Below, piece after piece: positions 8,739-17,314 of a stretch of DNA of 64,000 bases (position 1 is the first letter of the stretch; every line of letters starts with the position of its first letter). Location: NCBI RefSeq assembly GCF_025153455.1, contig NZ_JANZNT010000002.1:310001-374000 (forward strand). The letters run 5' to 3'. This DNA is from Sphingomonas sp. BGYR3 (lineage in GTDB: Bacteria; Pseudomonadota; Alphaproteobacteria; Sphingomonadales; Sphingomonadaceae). A program made the position numbers and the translations under genes. The notes below the pieces were generated by a model. It did no database searches. It saw only the letters and a list, made by a program, of their open reading frames with translations, and was not told the DNA's origin.

Positions 8739-10373
8739 ATGCGTCTTGCGATCGCTGCCAGTCTTGCTGCCATCACCGTCTCGCCGCTTCACGCGCAGCA
8801 AGCGCCCGCCATTTCCGCCGATGCGCTGAAGGAGATGACGCAGACGCTGGCGTCGGATGCGTTCGAGGGGCGGGCGCCGACCACGGCGGGCGAGGAAAAG
8901 ACCGTCGCCTATCTGATCGAGCGGATGAAGGCGGCGGGCCTGCAACCGGGCAACAAGGGCGAATGGACGCAGGACGTGCCACTGGTCGAACTGACTGCCG
9001 CCAATGTCCAGCCGCTGACGATTTCGGGCGGCCGCACGCCACTGTCCTTTGCCTATCGCACCGATGCCGTGATCGGAACCTATCGCGTCGTGCCGACCGT
9101 GTCGGTGAAGGACAGCGAGGTCGTGTTCGTCGGCTATGGCATCAATGCCCCCGAACGCGGCTGGAACGATTATGCCGGAGTGGATGTAAAGGGAAAGACG
9201 GTCGTCATCCTGATCAACGATCCGGATTGGGAAAGCACGACGCTGGACGGGCCGTTCGGTGGCCGGGCGATGACCTATTATGGCCGCTGGACCTACAAAT
9301 ATGAGGAAGCGGCGCGGCAGGGCGCGGCAGCGGCGATCATCGTCCATGATACCGAACCGGCCGCCTATGGCTGGGGCGTGGTGCAGTCGAGCTGGACCGG
9401 GCCGCAGCTGATCCAGGATCCGGGCGACGAAAATCTGGACGAAAGTAGTGTCATCGGCTGGGTCCAGCTGGATGCGGCAAAGCGCCTGTTCGCCAGCGCG
9501 GGCAAGGATTTCGGGACGCTCGCCGCCGCTGCACGGCAAAAGGGGTTCAAGGCGGTGCCGCTGGGGCTGAAGGCGAGCACGCAGTTCGATCAGACGATCA
9601 AGCGTCAGGCGTCGCGCAACGTCATCGGCATCCTGCCGGGCACGGCTGCGCCGGACGACTATGTCCTTTACACCGCCCATTGGGACCATCTGGGCCGCTG
9701 CGATGCGGTGGACGGCGACGATATCTGCAACGGCGCGCTCGACAACGCCACCGGAACGGCGGGTCTGATCGAACTGGCCAGCGCCCATGCCAAGGCGGGA
9801 CCGGCGCGGCGCAGCATGGTGTTCCTGGCCGTCACGGCCGAGGAATCGGGCTTGCTGGGATCGAAATACTATGCCGAAAACCCGGTCTATCCGCTGGCAA
9901 AGACGGTGGGCGGGGTGAACATGGACGGGCTGAACATCAACGGCCCGGCGCGCGATTTCGTGCTGGTCGGCGTCGGCAAGTCGCAGCTTGAGGATCTGGT
10001 GAAACCGATTGTCGAGGGGGCAGGCCGCATGATCCGGCCCGAACCCAGCCCGGAAAAGGGCTATTACTACCGGTCCGACCATTTCAGCTTCGCCAAGCTG
10101 GGCGTGCCCATGCTGTACGGCGAAAGCGGCGAGGACCTGTTCGACGGCGGGGTGCAGGCGGGTGCCGCCGCCGCCAATGATTATGTCGAAAAACGCTATC
10201 ACAAGCCGCAGGACGAATATGATGCGTCGTGGAACTGGGACGGGGCGGTCGCCGACCTGACGCTATACTACCGGCTTGGCCGCCAGCTGGCCGATGGCGA
10301 TGCTTGGCCCAACTGGTATCCGACCGCGGAGTTCCGGGCAGTGCGCGACAAGAGCCGGGCCGGGGCGAAGTAA
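8739..10373 (+). CDS. Exported M28-family zinc aminopeptidase
   Basis: The 544-residue product starts with a signal peptide (MRLAIAASLAAITVSPLHAQ). A PA-like insert region occupies roughly residues 100-260. The M28 metal site follows: YTAHWDHLG, the Asp in GALDNATG, the Glu pair in VTAEESGLLGS, and a later His in YRSDHFSFAKLG. The frame is open upstream to 8583, but GGGAGAG 6 bases before the ATG at 8739 and the signal peptide fix this start. It probably releases N-terminal residues from peptides made by the divergent S9 peptidase. Confidence 0.92.
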   Translation: MRLAIAASLAAITVSPLHAQQAPAISADALKEMTQTLASDAFEGRAPTTAGEEKTVAYLIERMKAAGLQPGNKGEWTQDVPLVELTAANVQPLTISGGRTPLSFAYRTDAVIGTYRVVPTVSVKDSEVVFVGYGINAPERGWNDYAGVDVKGKTVVILINDPDWESTTLDGPFGGRAMTYYGRWTYKYEEAARQGAAAAIIVHDTEPAAYGWGVVQSSWTGPQLIQDPGDENLDESSVIGWVQLDAAKRLFASAGKDFGTLAAAARQKGFKAVPLGLKASTQFDQTIKRQASRNVIGILPGTAAPDDYVLYTAHWDHLGRCDAVDGDDICNGALDNATGTAGLIELASAHAKAGPARRSMVFLAVTAEESGLLGSKYYAENPVYPLAKTVGGVNMDGLNINGPARDFVLVGVGKSQLEDLVKPIVEGAGRMIRPEPSPEKGYYYRSDHFSFAKLGVPMLYGESGEDLFDGGVQAGAAAANDYVEKRYHKPQDEYDASWNWDGAVADLTLYYRLGRQLADGDAWPNWYPTAEFRAVRDKSRAGAK

Positions 10374-10430
10374 CGCGCCGGTTCAAACTCCCTCTCCCCC
10401 GCGTCCTCGTTCGCCCCTATATGGCGGCGC

Positions 10431-11414
10431 ATGACAACGCCTCCGCCTCCGCCGCCCGCAGAATGGGCGCACCATGACGCCGTCTGGATCGGGTTTCCGA
10501 GCCACCCCGAACTGTGGGTCGAGGACCTTGAACCCGCGCGGGCGGAGGTCGCCGCCTTTGCCGAAGCCGTCCATGCCGACGGGGATGGGGAAAAGGTAAT
10601 CCTGGTCGCCGCCGATGAAGAGGCGGGCCGCGCGGCCCAGGCGATGGCAGGGCGGTTTGCCCAGGTGGTCGTCGAACCGTTCGGCGACATCTGGCTGCGC
10701 GATACCGGCCCGATCATCGGCGGGGATCATCACGCCCATGCGTTCGGCTTCAACGGCTGGGGCGGCAAATACGACCTGCCGGGGGACGACACGATCGGTC
10801 AGCGGCTGGCGGCGCGGCGGCATTTCCACGCGATCCGGCATGACTGGGTGCTGGAAGGGGGCGCCATCGACGGCGATGGCACCGGCCTGCTTGTCACCAC
10901 TGAACAATGCCTGCTCAACCCTAACCGCAACCCCGGCCTGTCGCAGCGGGACATCGAGGCGCGGCTGACCGCCGATCTCGGCTTCACGCGCTTCCTCTGG
11001 TTGGGCGAGGGGCTGCTGAACGATCATACCGATGGCCATGTCGACAATTTGGCCCGCTTTGTCGGCGAAAACCGGCTGGCCATTCCCGAAGCGGCGGAAA
11101 ACGATCCCAACTGGCGGGTGTACCAGATGGCGGCCGATGCGGCGCGCGCGGGCGGCGTCGATCTGGTCCGCATCCCGTCGCCCGGCCGGGTCCTGGACGA
11201 GGATGAGCAGATCATCCCGGCCAGCTACATGAACTTCTATATCGGCAATGCCGCCGTGGTCGTGCCGCTGTACGGCCAGCCCAATGACGATGCCGCGATC
11301 GAGGCCATCGCCGCGCTGTTCCCCGGCCGCCGCGTGATCGGCCAGCGGGCGGACCATATCCTGACCGGCGGCGGCAGTTTCCACTGCATCAGCCAGCAAA
11401 TCCCCAGCCGTTGA
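10431..11414 (+). CDS. aguA: Agmatine deiminase
   Basis: This enzyme hydrolyses agmatine to N-carbamoylputrescine and ammonia, the first step from agmatine to putrescine. The 327-residue product has the pentein-family signature: the Asp block FGDIWLRDTGPI, LLNDHTDGHVDN with the catalytic His, and the nucleophilic Cys319 in GGGSFHCISQQIP. It lies 19 bases upstream of aguB, the enzyme for the next step, which supports the assignment over peptidyl-arginine deiminase. Confidence 0.95.
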   Translation: MTTPPPPPPAEWAHHDAVWIGFPSHPELWVEDLEPARAEVAAFAEAVHADGDGEKVILVAADEEAGRAAQAMAGRFAQVVVEPFGDIWLRDTGPIIGGDHHAHAFGFNGWGGKYDLPGDDTIGQRLAARRHFHAIRHDWVLEGGAIDGDGTGLLVTTEQCLLNPNRNPGLSQRDIEARLTADLGFTRFLWLGEGLLNDHTDGHVDNLARFVGENRLAIPEAAENDPNWRVYQMAADAARAGGVDLVRIPSPGRVLDEDEQIIPASYMNFYIGNAAVVVPLYGQPNDDAAIEAIAALFPGRRVIGQRADHILTGGGSFHCISQQIPSR

Positions 11415-11433
11415 TCCGGCACCGGAGCATCCC

Positions 11434-12282
11434 ATGACCCAGATTAGCGTTGCCGCCCTTCAGCTTGGCCTCGGGCCGGACATCGACCGCAACATTGCCA
11501 ATGTCACCCGCCTGGTGCGCGAAGCCGCCGGCCGGGGCGCGCAGGTCGTGCTGCCGCCCGAACTGTTCGAGGGCGAATATTTCTGCCGCGTCGAGGATGA
11601 GGGGCTGTTCGCCAATGCAAAGCCGGTGGACGAGCACAAGGCGGTGCTGGCCATGCAGGCGCTGGCCGCCGACCTGAAAATCTGGATTCCGACCAGCTTT
11701 TTCGAACGCGACGGGCCGCACCATTACAATTCGCTGGCGATGATCGATCCCGATGGCCGGGTGCAGGGCATTTATCGCAAGAGCCATATTCCGGACGGTC
11801 CGGGGTATGAGGAAAAATTCTATTTCCGCCCCGGCAATACGGGGTTCAAGGTGTGGAAGGGGCCACAGACGACGCTGGGCGTCGGGGTGTGCTGGGACCA
11901 ATGGTATCCCGAAACCGCCCGCGCGATGATGCTGATGGGTGCGGAAATCCTGTTCTATCCGACTGCGATCGGATCGGAACCGCATGACGACAGCCTGGAT
12001 ACCGCCCGGCTGTGGCGCCGCGCGATGGTCGGCCATGCGGTATCCAACGTCGTCCCGGTCGTCGCCGCCAACCGCGTGGGGACAGAGCATGGCCAGACCT
12101 TTTACGGCACCAGCTTCATCACCGATGAACGCGGCGATATCCTGGCCGAACTGGACCGGGAGGAAGAAGGCGTGATTACCGCGACGCTCGACCTCGATCT
12201 CGCCCGCCGCCACCGCGCCGCCTTTGGCTTTTTCCGTGATCGCCGGCCGGAACTCTACGGGCGGCTGGTTCAGGATATCTGA
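11434..12282 (+). CDS. aguB: N-carbamoylputrescine amidase
   Basis: This nitrilase-superfamily enzyme converts N-carbamoylputrescine to putrescine, CO2 and ammonia. The 282-residue product shows the Glu-Lys-Cys triad: Glu43 in PPELFEGEYF, Lys116 in YRKSHIPDG, and Cys153 in GVGVCWDQWYPE. The combination of FEGEYFC and WDQWYPE is typical of AguB and distinguishes it from beta-ureidopropionase. It follows aguA and overlaps the next gene at TGATG. Confidence 0.95.
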   Translation: MTQISVAALQLGLGPDIDRNIANVTRLVREAAGRGAQVVLPPELFEGEYFCRVEDEGLFANAKPVDEHKAVLAMQALAADLKIWIPTSFFERDGPHHYNSLAMIDPDGRVQGIYRKSHIPDGPGYEEKFYFRPGNTGFKVWKGPQTTLGVGVCWDQWYPETARAMMLMGAEILFYPTAIGSEPHDDSLDTARLWRRAMVGHAVSNVVPVVAANRVGTEHGQTFYGTSFITDERGDILAELDREEEGVITATLDLDLARRHRAAFGFFRDRRPELYGRLVQDI

Positions 12283-12719
12283 TGCGGGCGGCGGTCCTGC
12301 CCACGCTGCTCCTGGCGCTGGCGGGCTGTCATCATGCGGGGGCGGGGCCGATGAATCCCGTGGGCTATTTCGAGCTGCCGGTCAGCGACATGGACCGCGC
12401 CGTCGCCTTTTACACCCGCGTGCTCGGCACGGATTTCGAACGGGCGACCATCGATGGCTATCCGATGGCCCTGTTCCCCGCCGCCAACGGCGCACCGGGC
12501 GCCAGCGGCGCGCTGGTCAAGGGCGATGTCTATATCCCTGCCAAGGCCGGGCCGATCCTGTATTTCAGCGTTGACGATCTCGACGCGGCGCTGGCCCGCG
12601 CAACGGCGGCGGGTGCAGCCATCCTCTATCCGCCCAAGGATCTGGGCGAACTGGGCCGGGTAGCAGAGATCGAGGATAGCGAGGGTAATCGCATCGCCCT
12701 GCATCAGGCGGCGGAGTGA
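12282..12719 (+). CDS. VOC-family (glyoxalase-like) protein with possible lipoprotein leader
   Basis: Residues from about 24 form one vicinal-oxygen-chelate module (GYFELPVSDMDRAVAFYTRV ... AEIEDSEGNRIALH), a fold used by glyoxalases and resistance proteins; the substrate is unknown. The first 23 residues, MRAAVLPTLLLALAGCHHAG, look like a lipoprotein signal with lipobox LAGC. Most relatives I know begin at MNPVGYFE, equivalent to the ATG at 12351, so the leader is either a real addition or an over-long start. The ATG at 12282 overlaps the aguB stop, favouring coupled translation from there. Confidence 0.75.
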   Translation: MRAAVLPTLLLALAGCHHAGAGPMNPVGYFELPVSDMDRAVAFYTRVLGTDFERATIDGYPMALFPAANGAPGASGALVKGDVYIPAKAGPILYFSVDDLDAALARATAAGAAILYPPKDLGELGRVAEIEDSEGNRIALHQAAE

Positions 12720-12722
12720 CGA

Positions 12723-12965
12723 TCAACGCTGCTGTGCGTTGCCGATATTCTCGCGCACCCTGACGGGGACCATGCAGCCGCGGCCGTCATTGCGCATCAC
12801 CGCCTTTTCCTGATCGGCCAGCGGTTCGCGGTTCAGCGTCTGTCCCTGTGCGGGCGGATGGTCGTTCCGTGCATGACGAATGACCGGCTGATCGCATGGG
12901 GCGGTTGGCGGCTTGGCCGTGGCAGCATCGCCAAGCATGGCAGTGGCAAGCAACAATACAAGCAT
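12723..12965 (-). CDS. Small exported protein of unknown function
   Basis: An 80-residue frame starts with a convincing signal peptide (MLVLLLATAMLGDAATAK). The mature part is short and polar with two cysteines (PCDQPVI and GRGCMVPV). An AAGAAGGG lies 8 bases before the ATG. I do not recognise the family. It converges on the VOC gene and lies just after the glycosylase gene. Confidence 0.55.
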   Translation of the reverse strand: MLVLLLATAMLGDAATAKPPTAPCDQPVIRHARNDHPPAQGQTLNREPLADQEKAVMRNDGRGCMVPVRVRENIGNAQQR

Positions 12966-13022
12966 CGCTTCTACCCTTCTTCAGCCGGTACTCTTGCGAC
13001 GCAGAGTAAACTATTCCCCCAT

Positions 13023-13673
13023 TCACCGCAATTCCAGCGCGCGGGCAAATACATCCTCGAACATTTCTGCCGTCAATCGCCCGGTATTCGTGTTGTACCG
13101 GCTGCAATGATAGCTGTCGATCAGCATCCGGCCGTCCGGCATTCGGTGTTCGGCCAGATGCCCGAACTTGGCCTTCGGCAATTTGCCGCCCAGCACCTTG
13201 ACCGCCGATTGATGCGCGATCTGGCCCAGCGCGATGAACACCCGCGCATTTGGCAATGCCGCGACCTGACCGTCCAGGAACGGGCGACAGGCGCGGATTT
13301 CCTCTGGCGTCGGCTTGTTCTGCGGGGGCAGGCATTTGACCGAATTGACGATCATTGCGCCATTCAGGGTCAGGCCGTCGTCGATGCGGCTGGCGTACAC
13401 GCCCTCGCTCAGGCCGAATTTGGCCAGCGTGGCGAACAGCAGGTCTCCGGCATAATCGCCGGTGAACGGCCGCCCGGTGCGGTTCGCGCCATGCTTGCCC
13501 GGTGCCAGGCCGACAATGACCAGCCACGCATCGGGATCGCCGAACGCCTGTACGGGCGCATTCCACCATCCGGGATATTCGGCGCGGCACGCCTCACGAT
13601 AATCGACCAGCCGCGGACAGCGCGGGCAGTTGTGCGGCGGTTCGGTTTCGGGCAGCGGAGAAGTTGGAAACAT
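13023..13673 (-). CDS. Uracil-DNA glycosylase, family 5 (UdgB-like)
   Basis: The 216-residue product resembles iron-sulfur UDG family 5 enzymes that remove uracil from DNA. Motif A is GLAPGKHGANRTGRPFTGDY, motif B is HCSRYNTNTG, and several Cys (CPRCPR, ACRAEYP, VKCLPP, ACRPF) suit a 4Fe-4S cluster. The start at 13673 (MFPTSPLP...) is chosen over an upstream in-frame one because it avoids overlap with folK; the SD is weak. It is divergent from folK with a 24-base gap. Confidence 0.85.
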   Translation of the reverse strand: MFPTSPLPETEPPHNCPRCPRLVDYREACRAEYPGWWNAPVQAFGDPDAWLVIVGLAPGKHGANRTGRPFTGDYAGDLLFATLAKFGLSEGVYASRIDDGLTLNGAMIVNSVKCLPPQNKPTPEEIRACRPFLDGQVAALPNARVFIALGQIAHQSAVKVLGGKLPKAKFGHLAEHRMPDGRMLIDSYHCSRYNTNTGRLTAEMFEDVFARALELR

Positions 13674-13697
13674 GGCCTCGTCGGCTAGGGGGAGCGG

Positions 13698-14156
13698 GTG
13701 GTAAAGACAAGCTATGCCGTGGCCATTGGTTCCAACCGTCCGGGCCGCCATGGTGGCCCGCGGGCGATGGTGGCCGCTGCCATCCGTGCGCTGGGCAGCA
13801 TCACTGCCGCCGCGCCGGTGATCGAAACGCCGCCCATCGGCCCGTCGATCCGGCGTTTTGCGAACACCGCCGTCCTGATCGGTACCGAGGAAAGCCCGCC
13901 AGAGCTGCTCGCCCGGCTAAAGCGCGTGGAGGCCGCGTTCGGGCGGCGGCGCGGCCAACGCTGGGCGGCGCGCCCCATCGATCTCGACATCGTGTGGTGG
14001 TCGGCCGGTCCCTGGGCCTCGCCCGGCCTGATCGTGCCGCATCCGCAGTTTCGCAGCCGCGATTTCGTGCTACGCCCGCTGGCGGCGCTGATCCCCGATG
14101 CGCGCGATCCGCTGACCGGGCTGACCATGCGTCACCTTCTTGCCCGGCTCGGTTGA
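13698..14156 (+). CDS. folK: HPPK, folate pyrophosphokinase
   Basis: FolK transfers pyrophosphate from ATP to 6-hydroxymethyl-dihydropterin in folate synthesis. The 152-residue product has the N-terminal AIGSNRPG, the FANTAVLIGTEESPPELLARL block, and the signature RWAARPIDLDIVWW with the metal-binding DLD. It starts at a GTG preceded by GGGAG. Length is normal. The stop codon overlaps the candidate promoter of the downstream tRNA gene. Confidence 0.93.
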   Translation: MVKTSYAVAIGSNRPGRHGGPRAMVAAAIRALGSITAAAPVIETPPIGPSIRRFANTAVLIGTEESPPELLARLKRVEAAFGRRRGQRWAARPIDLDIVWWSAGPWASPGLIVPHPQFRSRDFVLRPLAALIPDARDPLTGLTMRHLLARLG

Positions 14157-14181
14157 CGCCCCGCCGCTCTGCGCTTAGGTG
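14153..14181 (+). promoter_or_regulatory. Candidate promoter of tRNA-Lys
   Basis: TTGACG and TAGGTG lie 17 bases apart and end 15 bases before the tRNA. The -35 overlaps the folK stop codon. Confidence 0.5.
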
Positions 14182-14196
14182 CGTCGCCGATGGTTG

Positions 14197-14272
14197 GGGT
14201 CCGTAGCTCAGTCGGTAGAGCAAGCGACTTTTAATCGAGAGGTCCCGGGTTCGAATCCCGGCGGACCCACCA
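14197..14272 (+). tRNA. tRNA-Lys (anticodon TTT)
   Basis: The 76-base cloverleaf has a 7-bp acceptor (GGGTCCG/CGGACCC), D arm GCTC/GAGC, anticodon TTT at 14230-14232 in loop CTTTTAA, T arm CCGGG/CCCGG with TTCGAAT, and an encoded CCA end. The two outer anticodon-stem positions do not pair (A14223 opposite G14239, G14224 opposite A14238), leaving three canonical pairs. The rest of the molecule looks fully functional. Confidence 0.95.
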
Positions 14273-14354
14273 TCCTTTCCCTCCTCATCGCTTGTCGTCG
14301 TCGCGGATCGCGGCATATTCCTGTCCGGCGATCATCACGGGCCGGGAGGATGCG

Positions 14355-14978
14355 ATGGACAGGCGGATGGTGCTGGCGGCCATGGGCGGGGCGTCGTTGA
14401 TGCCCATGCGGGTCGCTGCGCAGGGGGCGGATACGGCCGGCTGGCTCAATCCGCCGCGCGTCTGGCGCGAAGACGCGGGCGGGCTGATGATGCGGGCCGA
14501 ACCAAAGACCGATTTCTGGCGAAAGACCTATTTCGGCTACATTACCGACAACGGCCATTTCCGCAGCCGAAGGGTGACCGGCGATTTCGTCGCCACGGTC
14601 AATGTCGTCGGCGATTATGCCGCGCAATATGATCAGGCGGGGCTGATGGTGCGGCTGGACGCGGAAACCTGGCTGAAATGCGGGGTGGAACGGGTGGACG
14701 GCGCGGCCACCGTCAGCGCGGTGTTCACGCGGGATTTTTCCGACTGGTCCGGTTTTCCCATCGATGCCAGCCCGAACGACCTGTGGTTCCGGCTGGCGCG
14801 CAAGGGGTCAGCCTTTACCTATAGCTGGAGCGCGGATGGCAAATCCTGGCGCGAGGTGCGACAGGGGCATCTGACTGCTGCGCCCGTGCTGGACGTCGGC
14901 GTGATGGCGGCCGCGCCAGAGGGTGCGGGCTTTGACGTCCGGTTCCGGTCGCTGACCATCGAACCGGCAAAGGGCTGA
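14355..14978 (+). CDS. DUF1349 protein (concanavalin-like fold) with N-terminal leader
   Basis: The 207-residue product has an N-terminal hydrophobic leader (MDRRMVLAAMGGASLMPMRV). The body resembles DUF1349, a concanavalin A-like lectin/glucanase fold found in carbohydrate-related proteins (YAAQYDQAGLMVRLDAETWLK is typical). No catalytic role is established. The ATG at 14355 is preferred because GGGAGG lies 6 bases upstream. It converges on mntP. Confidence 0.75.
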   Translation: MDRRMVLAAMGGASLMPMRVAAQGADTAGWLNPPRVWREDAGGLMMRAEPKTDFWRKTYFGYITDNGHFRSRRVTGDFVATVNVVGDYAAQYDQAGLMVRLDAETWLKCGVERVDGAATVSAVFTRDFSDWSGFPIDASPNDLWFRLARKGSAFTYSWSADGKSWREVRQGHLTAAPVLDVGVMAAAPEGAGFDVRFRSLTIEPAKG

Positions 14979-14982
14979 CCGG

Positions 14983-15564
14983 TCAGGCGATCCAGCCGGT
15001 ATGATCGGCCAGAATGAACAGGCCGATGCCGATCAGCATCACGCCGCCCAGCAATTCCACCCGCTTGCCCAGCCGGGTGCCCACCGATCCGCCCAGATAC
15101 AGGCCGATGGTCGTCATCGCGAACGTGGTCATCCCGATGGACGCCGCGATCAGCCAGATATTGACCCCGATAAAGGCCAGGCCGACCCCGATTGCCGCAG
15201 CATCGATGCTGGTGCCGATGGCCGTCGCGACCAGGGCTGGCGCGCCGCCCCGCCGCACGATCGCCGGTGTGGCATCCGTCGCAGGATCCTCATCCGTTCC
15301 GAACGACTGAAGGATCATGTGCCCGCCGACCAGCGTCAGCAGGCCGAACGCGATCCAGTGATCCACCGCCTCCACCCAACCGGCGGCGATCAGGCCCAGC
15401 GTCCATCCGATCAGCGGCGTGATCGCCTCCACCACGCCGAACACCAGCCCGCCGCGCAGCGCCGCCGTCAGGCTGGGCCGGCTCGCCGCCCCGCGCCCCA
15501 CCGATGCGGCAAAGGCGTCGGCGGACATGCTGAACGACAACAGGGTGATCGAAAGGGGCGTCAT
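14983..15564 (-). CDS. mntP: Manganese efflux pump MntP
   Basis: MntP is an inner-membrane Mn(II) exporter. The 193-residue, six-helix product has duplicated halves with the conserved acidic motifs SFSMSADAFAASVGRG near the N-terminus and ATAIGTSIDAAAIGVGLAF around residues 110-130, whose Asp residues are needed for transport. Length is normal. It is alone on this strand, divergent from a methionine sulfoxide reductase, which fits a metal/oxidative-stress theme. Its 5' region could hold a regulatory leader. Confidence 0.92.
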   Translation of the reverse strand: MTPLSITLLSFSMSADAFAASVGRGAASRPSLTAALRGGLVFGVVEAITPLIGWTLGLIAAGWVEAVDHWIAFGLLTLVGGHMILQSFGTDEDPATDATPAIVRRGGAPALVATAIGTSIDAAAIGVGLAFIGVNIWLIAASIGMTTFAMTTIGLYLGGSVGTRLGKRVELLGGVMLIGIGLFILADHTGWIA

Positions 15565-15655
15565 CGGTTCCGGGTTCCTCTGGCGTGCCGCCCTGCGGAT
15601 GGCGCATCGCGGGTCGGCTAACCCACGGGGGCGATGTCACGCAACCCCTCCCGCA
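15565..15655 (-). promoter_or_regulatory. Possible structured mntP leader (manganese riboswitch-like), unproven
   Basis: On the minus strand, upstream of mntP, GGGTTAGCCG and a later CACGCCAGAGGAACCC are arranged so that GGGTT could pair with AACCC and close a small two-arm structure. mntP genes elsewhere are often under a yybP-ykoY manganese riboswitch, whose core GGGGAGTAGC is only loosely matched here. This is a suggestion, not a call. Confidence 0.2.
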
Positions 15656-15684
15656 ACGGTCCGGCGATCGCTACATGGCGGGTC

Positions 15685-16167
15685 ATGTACAGCTTTGACA
15701 TCGATTCCGCCGACAAGCCCGCCATGTATGCCGCGCTGGCCGATGCGCTGGATGCGCTGACCGCCGATGAGCCGGACGGGATTGCCAACATGGCCAATGC
15801 CGCCGCCCTGATCTGGCAGGTGCTGCCCGATCTCAACTGGGCCGGTTTCTATCGCAATGTGAAGGACGAGCTGGTGCTCGGCCCGTTTCAGGGCAAGGCC
15901 GCGTGCATCCGCATCCCGTTCGGGCGCGGCGTGTGCGGCGCGGCGGCGGCGACGCGGGAAACGCAGCTTGTCCCCGATGTCCATGCCTTTCCCGGCCATA
16001 TCGCCTGCGATGCGGACAGCCGGTCCGAACTGGTCGTGCCGATCCTGTCGGGCGACCGCGTCCTTGCCGTGCTGGATCTGGACAGCCCCTTGCCCGACCG
16101 GTTCGATGCACAGGATCAGGCGGGGTGCGAGGCGCTGGCCCGCATCCTGGCCGCCCGCATCGGCTGA
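15685..16167 (+). CDS. msrC: Free methionine-(R)-sulfoxide reductase (GAF domain)
   Basis: This single GAF-domain enzyme reduces free Met-R-sulfoxide with thioredoxin. The 160-residue product has the three functional cysteines at residues 74 (KAACIRI), 84 (RGVCGAA) and 108 (HIACDAD). Their 10- and 24-residue spacing is the one known for E. coli fRMsr. ELVVPIL and VLDLDSP complete the GAF pocket. I use the ATG at 15685 (MYSFDIDS...), which matches family N-termini; the frame is open from 15634. Confidence 0.92.
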   Translation: MYSFDIDSADKPAMYAALADALDALTADEPDGIANMANAAALIWQVLPDLNWAGFYRNVKDELVLGPFQGKAACIRIPFGRGVCGAAAATRETQLVPDVHAFPGHIACDADSRSELVVPILSGDRVLAVLDLDSPLPDRFDAQDQAGCEALARILAARIG

Positions 16168-16293
16168 CCCGGAACGGGACAGTGCTTAACCAACAAGCAT
16201 CGTTTCCACGGCGCGGGGCAAGCTGGTAAATTCCCCGTCAACCATGATGCCGCGCGCCCGTTGCGCCCCGTGTCCAGCCGTAAGGAAATGCCG

Positions 16294-17217
16294 ATGCGCC
16301 TGATCCCGATTTCCGCCGCCGTGCTGGCGATGCTGGCCGCTGCAGCGCCGGCAGAGGCGCAATCCGTTGTGGGCCATCGGGGCGGGGGGCATCATCGCTG
16401 GGGCGGGATGGTCAATGGCCGCTGGCATGGCGGCGTGTATGCGCCCGGCGGCTGGGGCGGCTATGTCGCGCCCGTGCGCGGCTATGTCCTGCCCAGCTAT
16501 TGGGTGGCCCCGCAATTCGTGATCCGCGACTGGCCGCGTTATCGCTTTTCCGCGCCGCCGCGCGGCCACACCTGGGTCCGCTATTATGACGATGCCGTGC
16601 TGGTCGACGATCATGGCCGGGTTTCCGACGCCGTGCGCGATGTCGACTGGAACCGCTATGACGGCCCGGTGGCAGACGGCGGCGCGCCCTATGACGGCGA
16701 TTACTACGACCGCTATGCCGCCAGCGATCGCCGGGACAGCAATGTCGAGGGCGCGGTGGCCGGTGCGTTGGTCGGCGGCGTTGCCGGCAATCTGATCGCC
16801 GGGCGCGGCAATCGCCTGGGCGGCACGCTGATCGGTGCGGGCCTTGGCGCGCTTGCCGGTGCGGCCATCGACGCGGCAGAGGATGGCCGCCGCGACGATC
16901 GGGGCCCCGGCGCGCCCTATGACACGCCCGGCCATGGCGGCCCGCATCATGGCGACTCGTACCATGCCGGCCCTGCCGATGGCGAATGGCGCTATGGCGG
17001 CGAAGTGTTCGGCCCGATCGGTGCCAAGCGCACCCGCATCGTTCAGGAAGGCTATGTCGCCGATGGCTGGTATTATCCGCCGGTGATCGAAACCCAGATG
17101 GTTGTCGGGGTAGAGGGCGAACGCCCGCATCCGGCCGTGATGGTCGAAGAGCGCACCTATCGCTCCGATGCGCCGCCCAAGACGTTCAAGCGGGTCTATC
17201 GCACCAAGGGCAAGTAA
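16294..17217 (+). CDS. Exported RcnB-like / glycine-zipper protein
   Basis: The product of about 307 residues has a signal peptide (MRLIPISAAVLAMLAAAAPAEAQ) followed by a His/Gly-rich segment. An RcnB-like block (YVLPSYWVAPQFVIRDWPRY ... WVRYYDDAVLVD) follows, then a glycine zipper (GALVGGVAGNLIAGRGN ... LIGAGLGALAGAAID), then a Gly/Asp/His-rich tail. RcnB relatives are periplasmic and linked to Ni/Co homeostasis; the zipper suggests envelope association. The start at 16294 has AAGGA 7 bases upstream; the ATG at 16288 is too close to it. Confidence 0.75.
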   Translation: MRLIPISAAVLAMLAAAAPAEAQSVVGHRGGGHHRWGGMVNGRWHGGVYAPGGWGGYVAPVRGYVLPSYWVAPQFVIRDWPRYRFSAPPRGHTWVRYYDDAVLVDDHGRVSDAVRDVDWNRYDGPVADGGAPYDGDYYDRYAASDRRDSNVEGAVAGALVGGVAGNLIAGRGNRLGGTLIGAGLGALAGAAIDAAEDGRRDDRGPGAPYDTPGHGGPHHGDSYHAGPADGEWRYGGEVFGPIGAKRTRIVQEGYVADGWYYPPVIETQMVVGVEGERPHPAVMVEERTYRSDAPPKTFKRVYRTKGK

Positions 17218-17243
17218 CTCCCGGTTCCGGAGCGGGGGAGCGG

Positions 17244-17280
17244 ACGGCGCGGCTTCGGGGGAGGCTGCGCCGTTTGCGTT
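17244..17280. terminator. Candidate bidirectional terminator between convergent genes
   Basis: The 10-bp stem 17244-17253 / 17264-17273 (ACGGCGCGGC against GCTGCGCCGT, one G-U pair) sits between the RcnB-like gene and the converging M28 gene. Only short T stretches follow, so termination strength is uncertain. Confidence 0.5.
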
Positions 17281-17314
17281 GATGCGCGTTGCCGGGGCGT
17301 GCGGCGCGGCCGGG

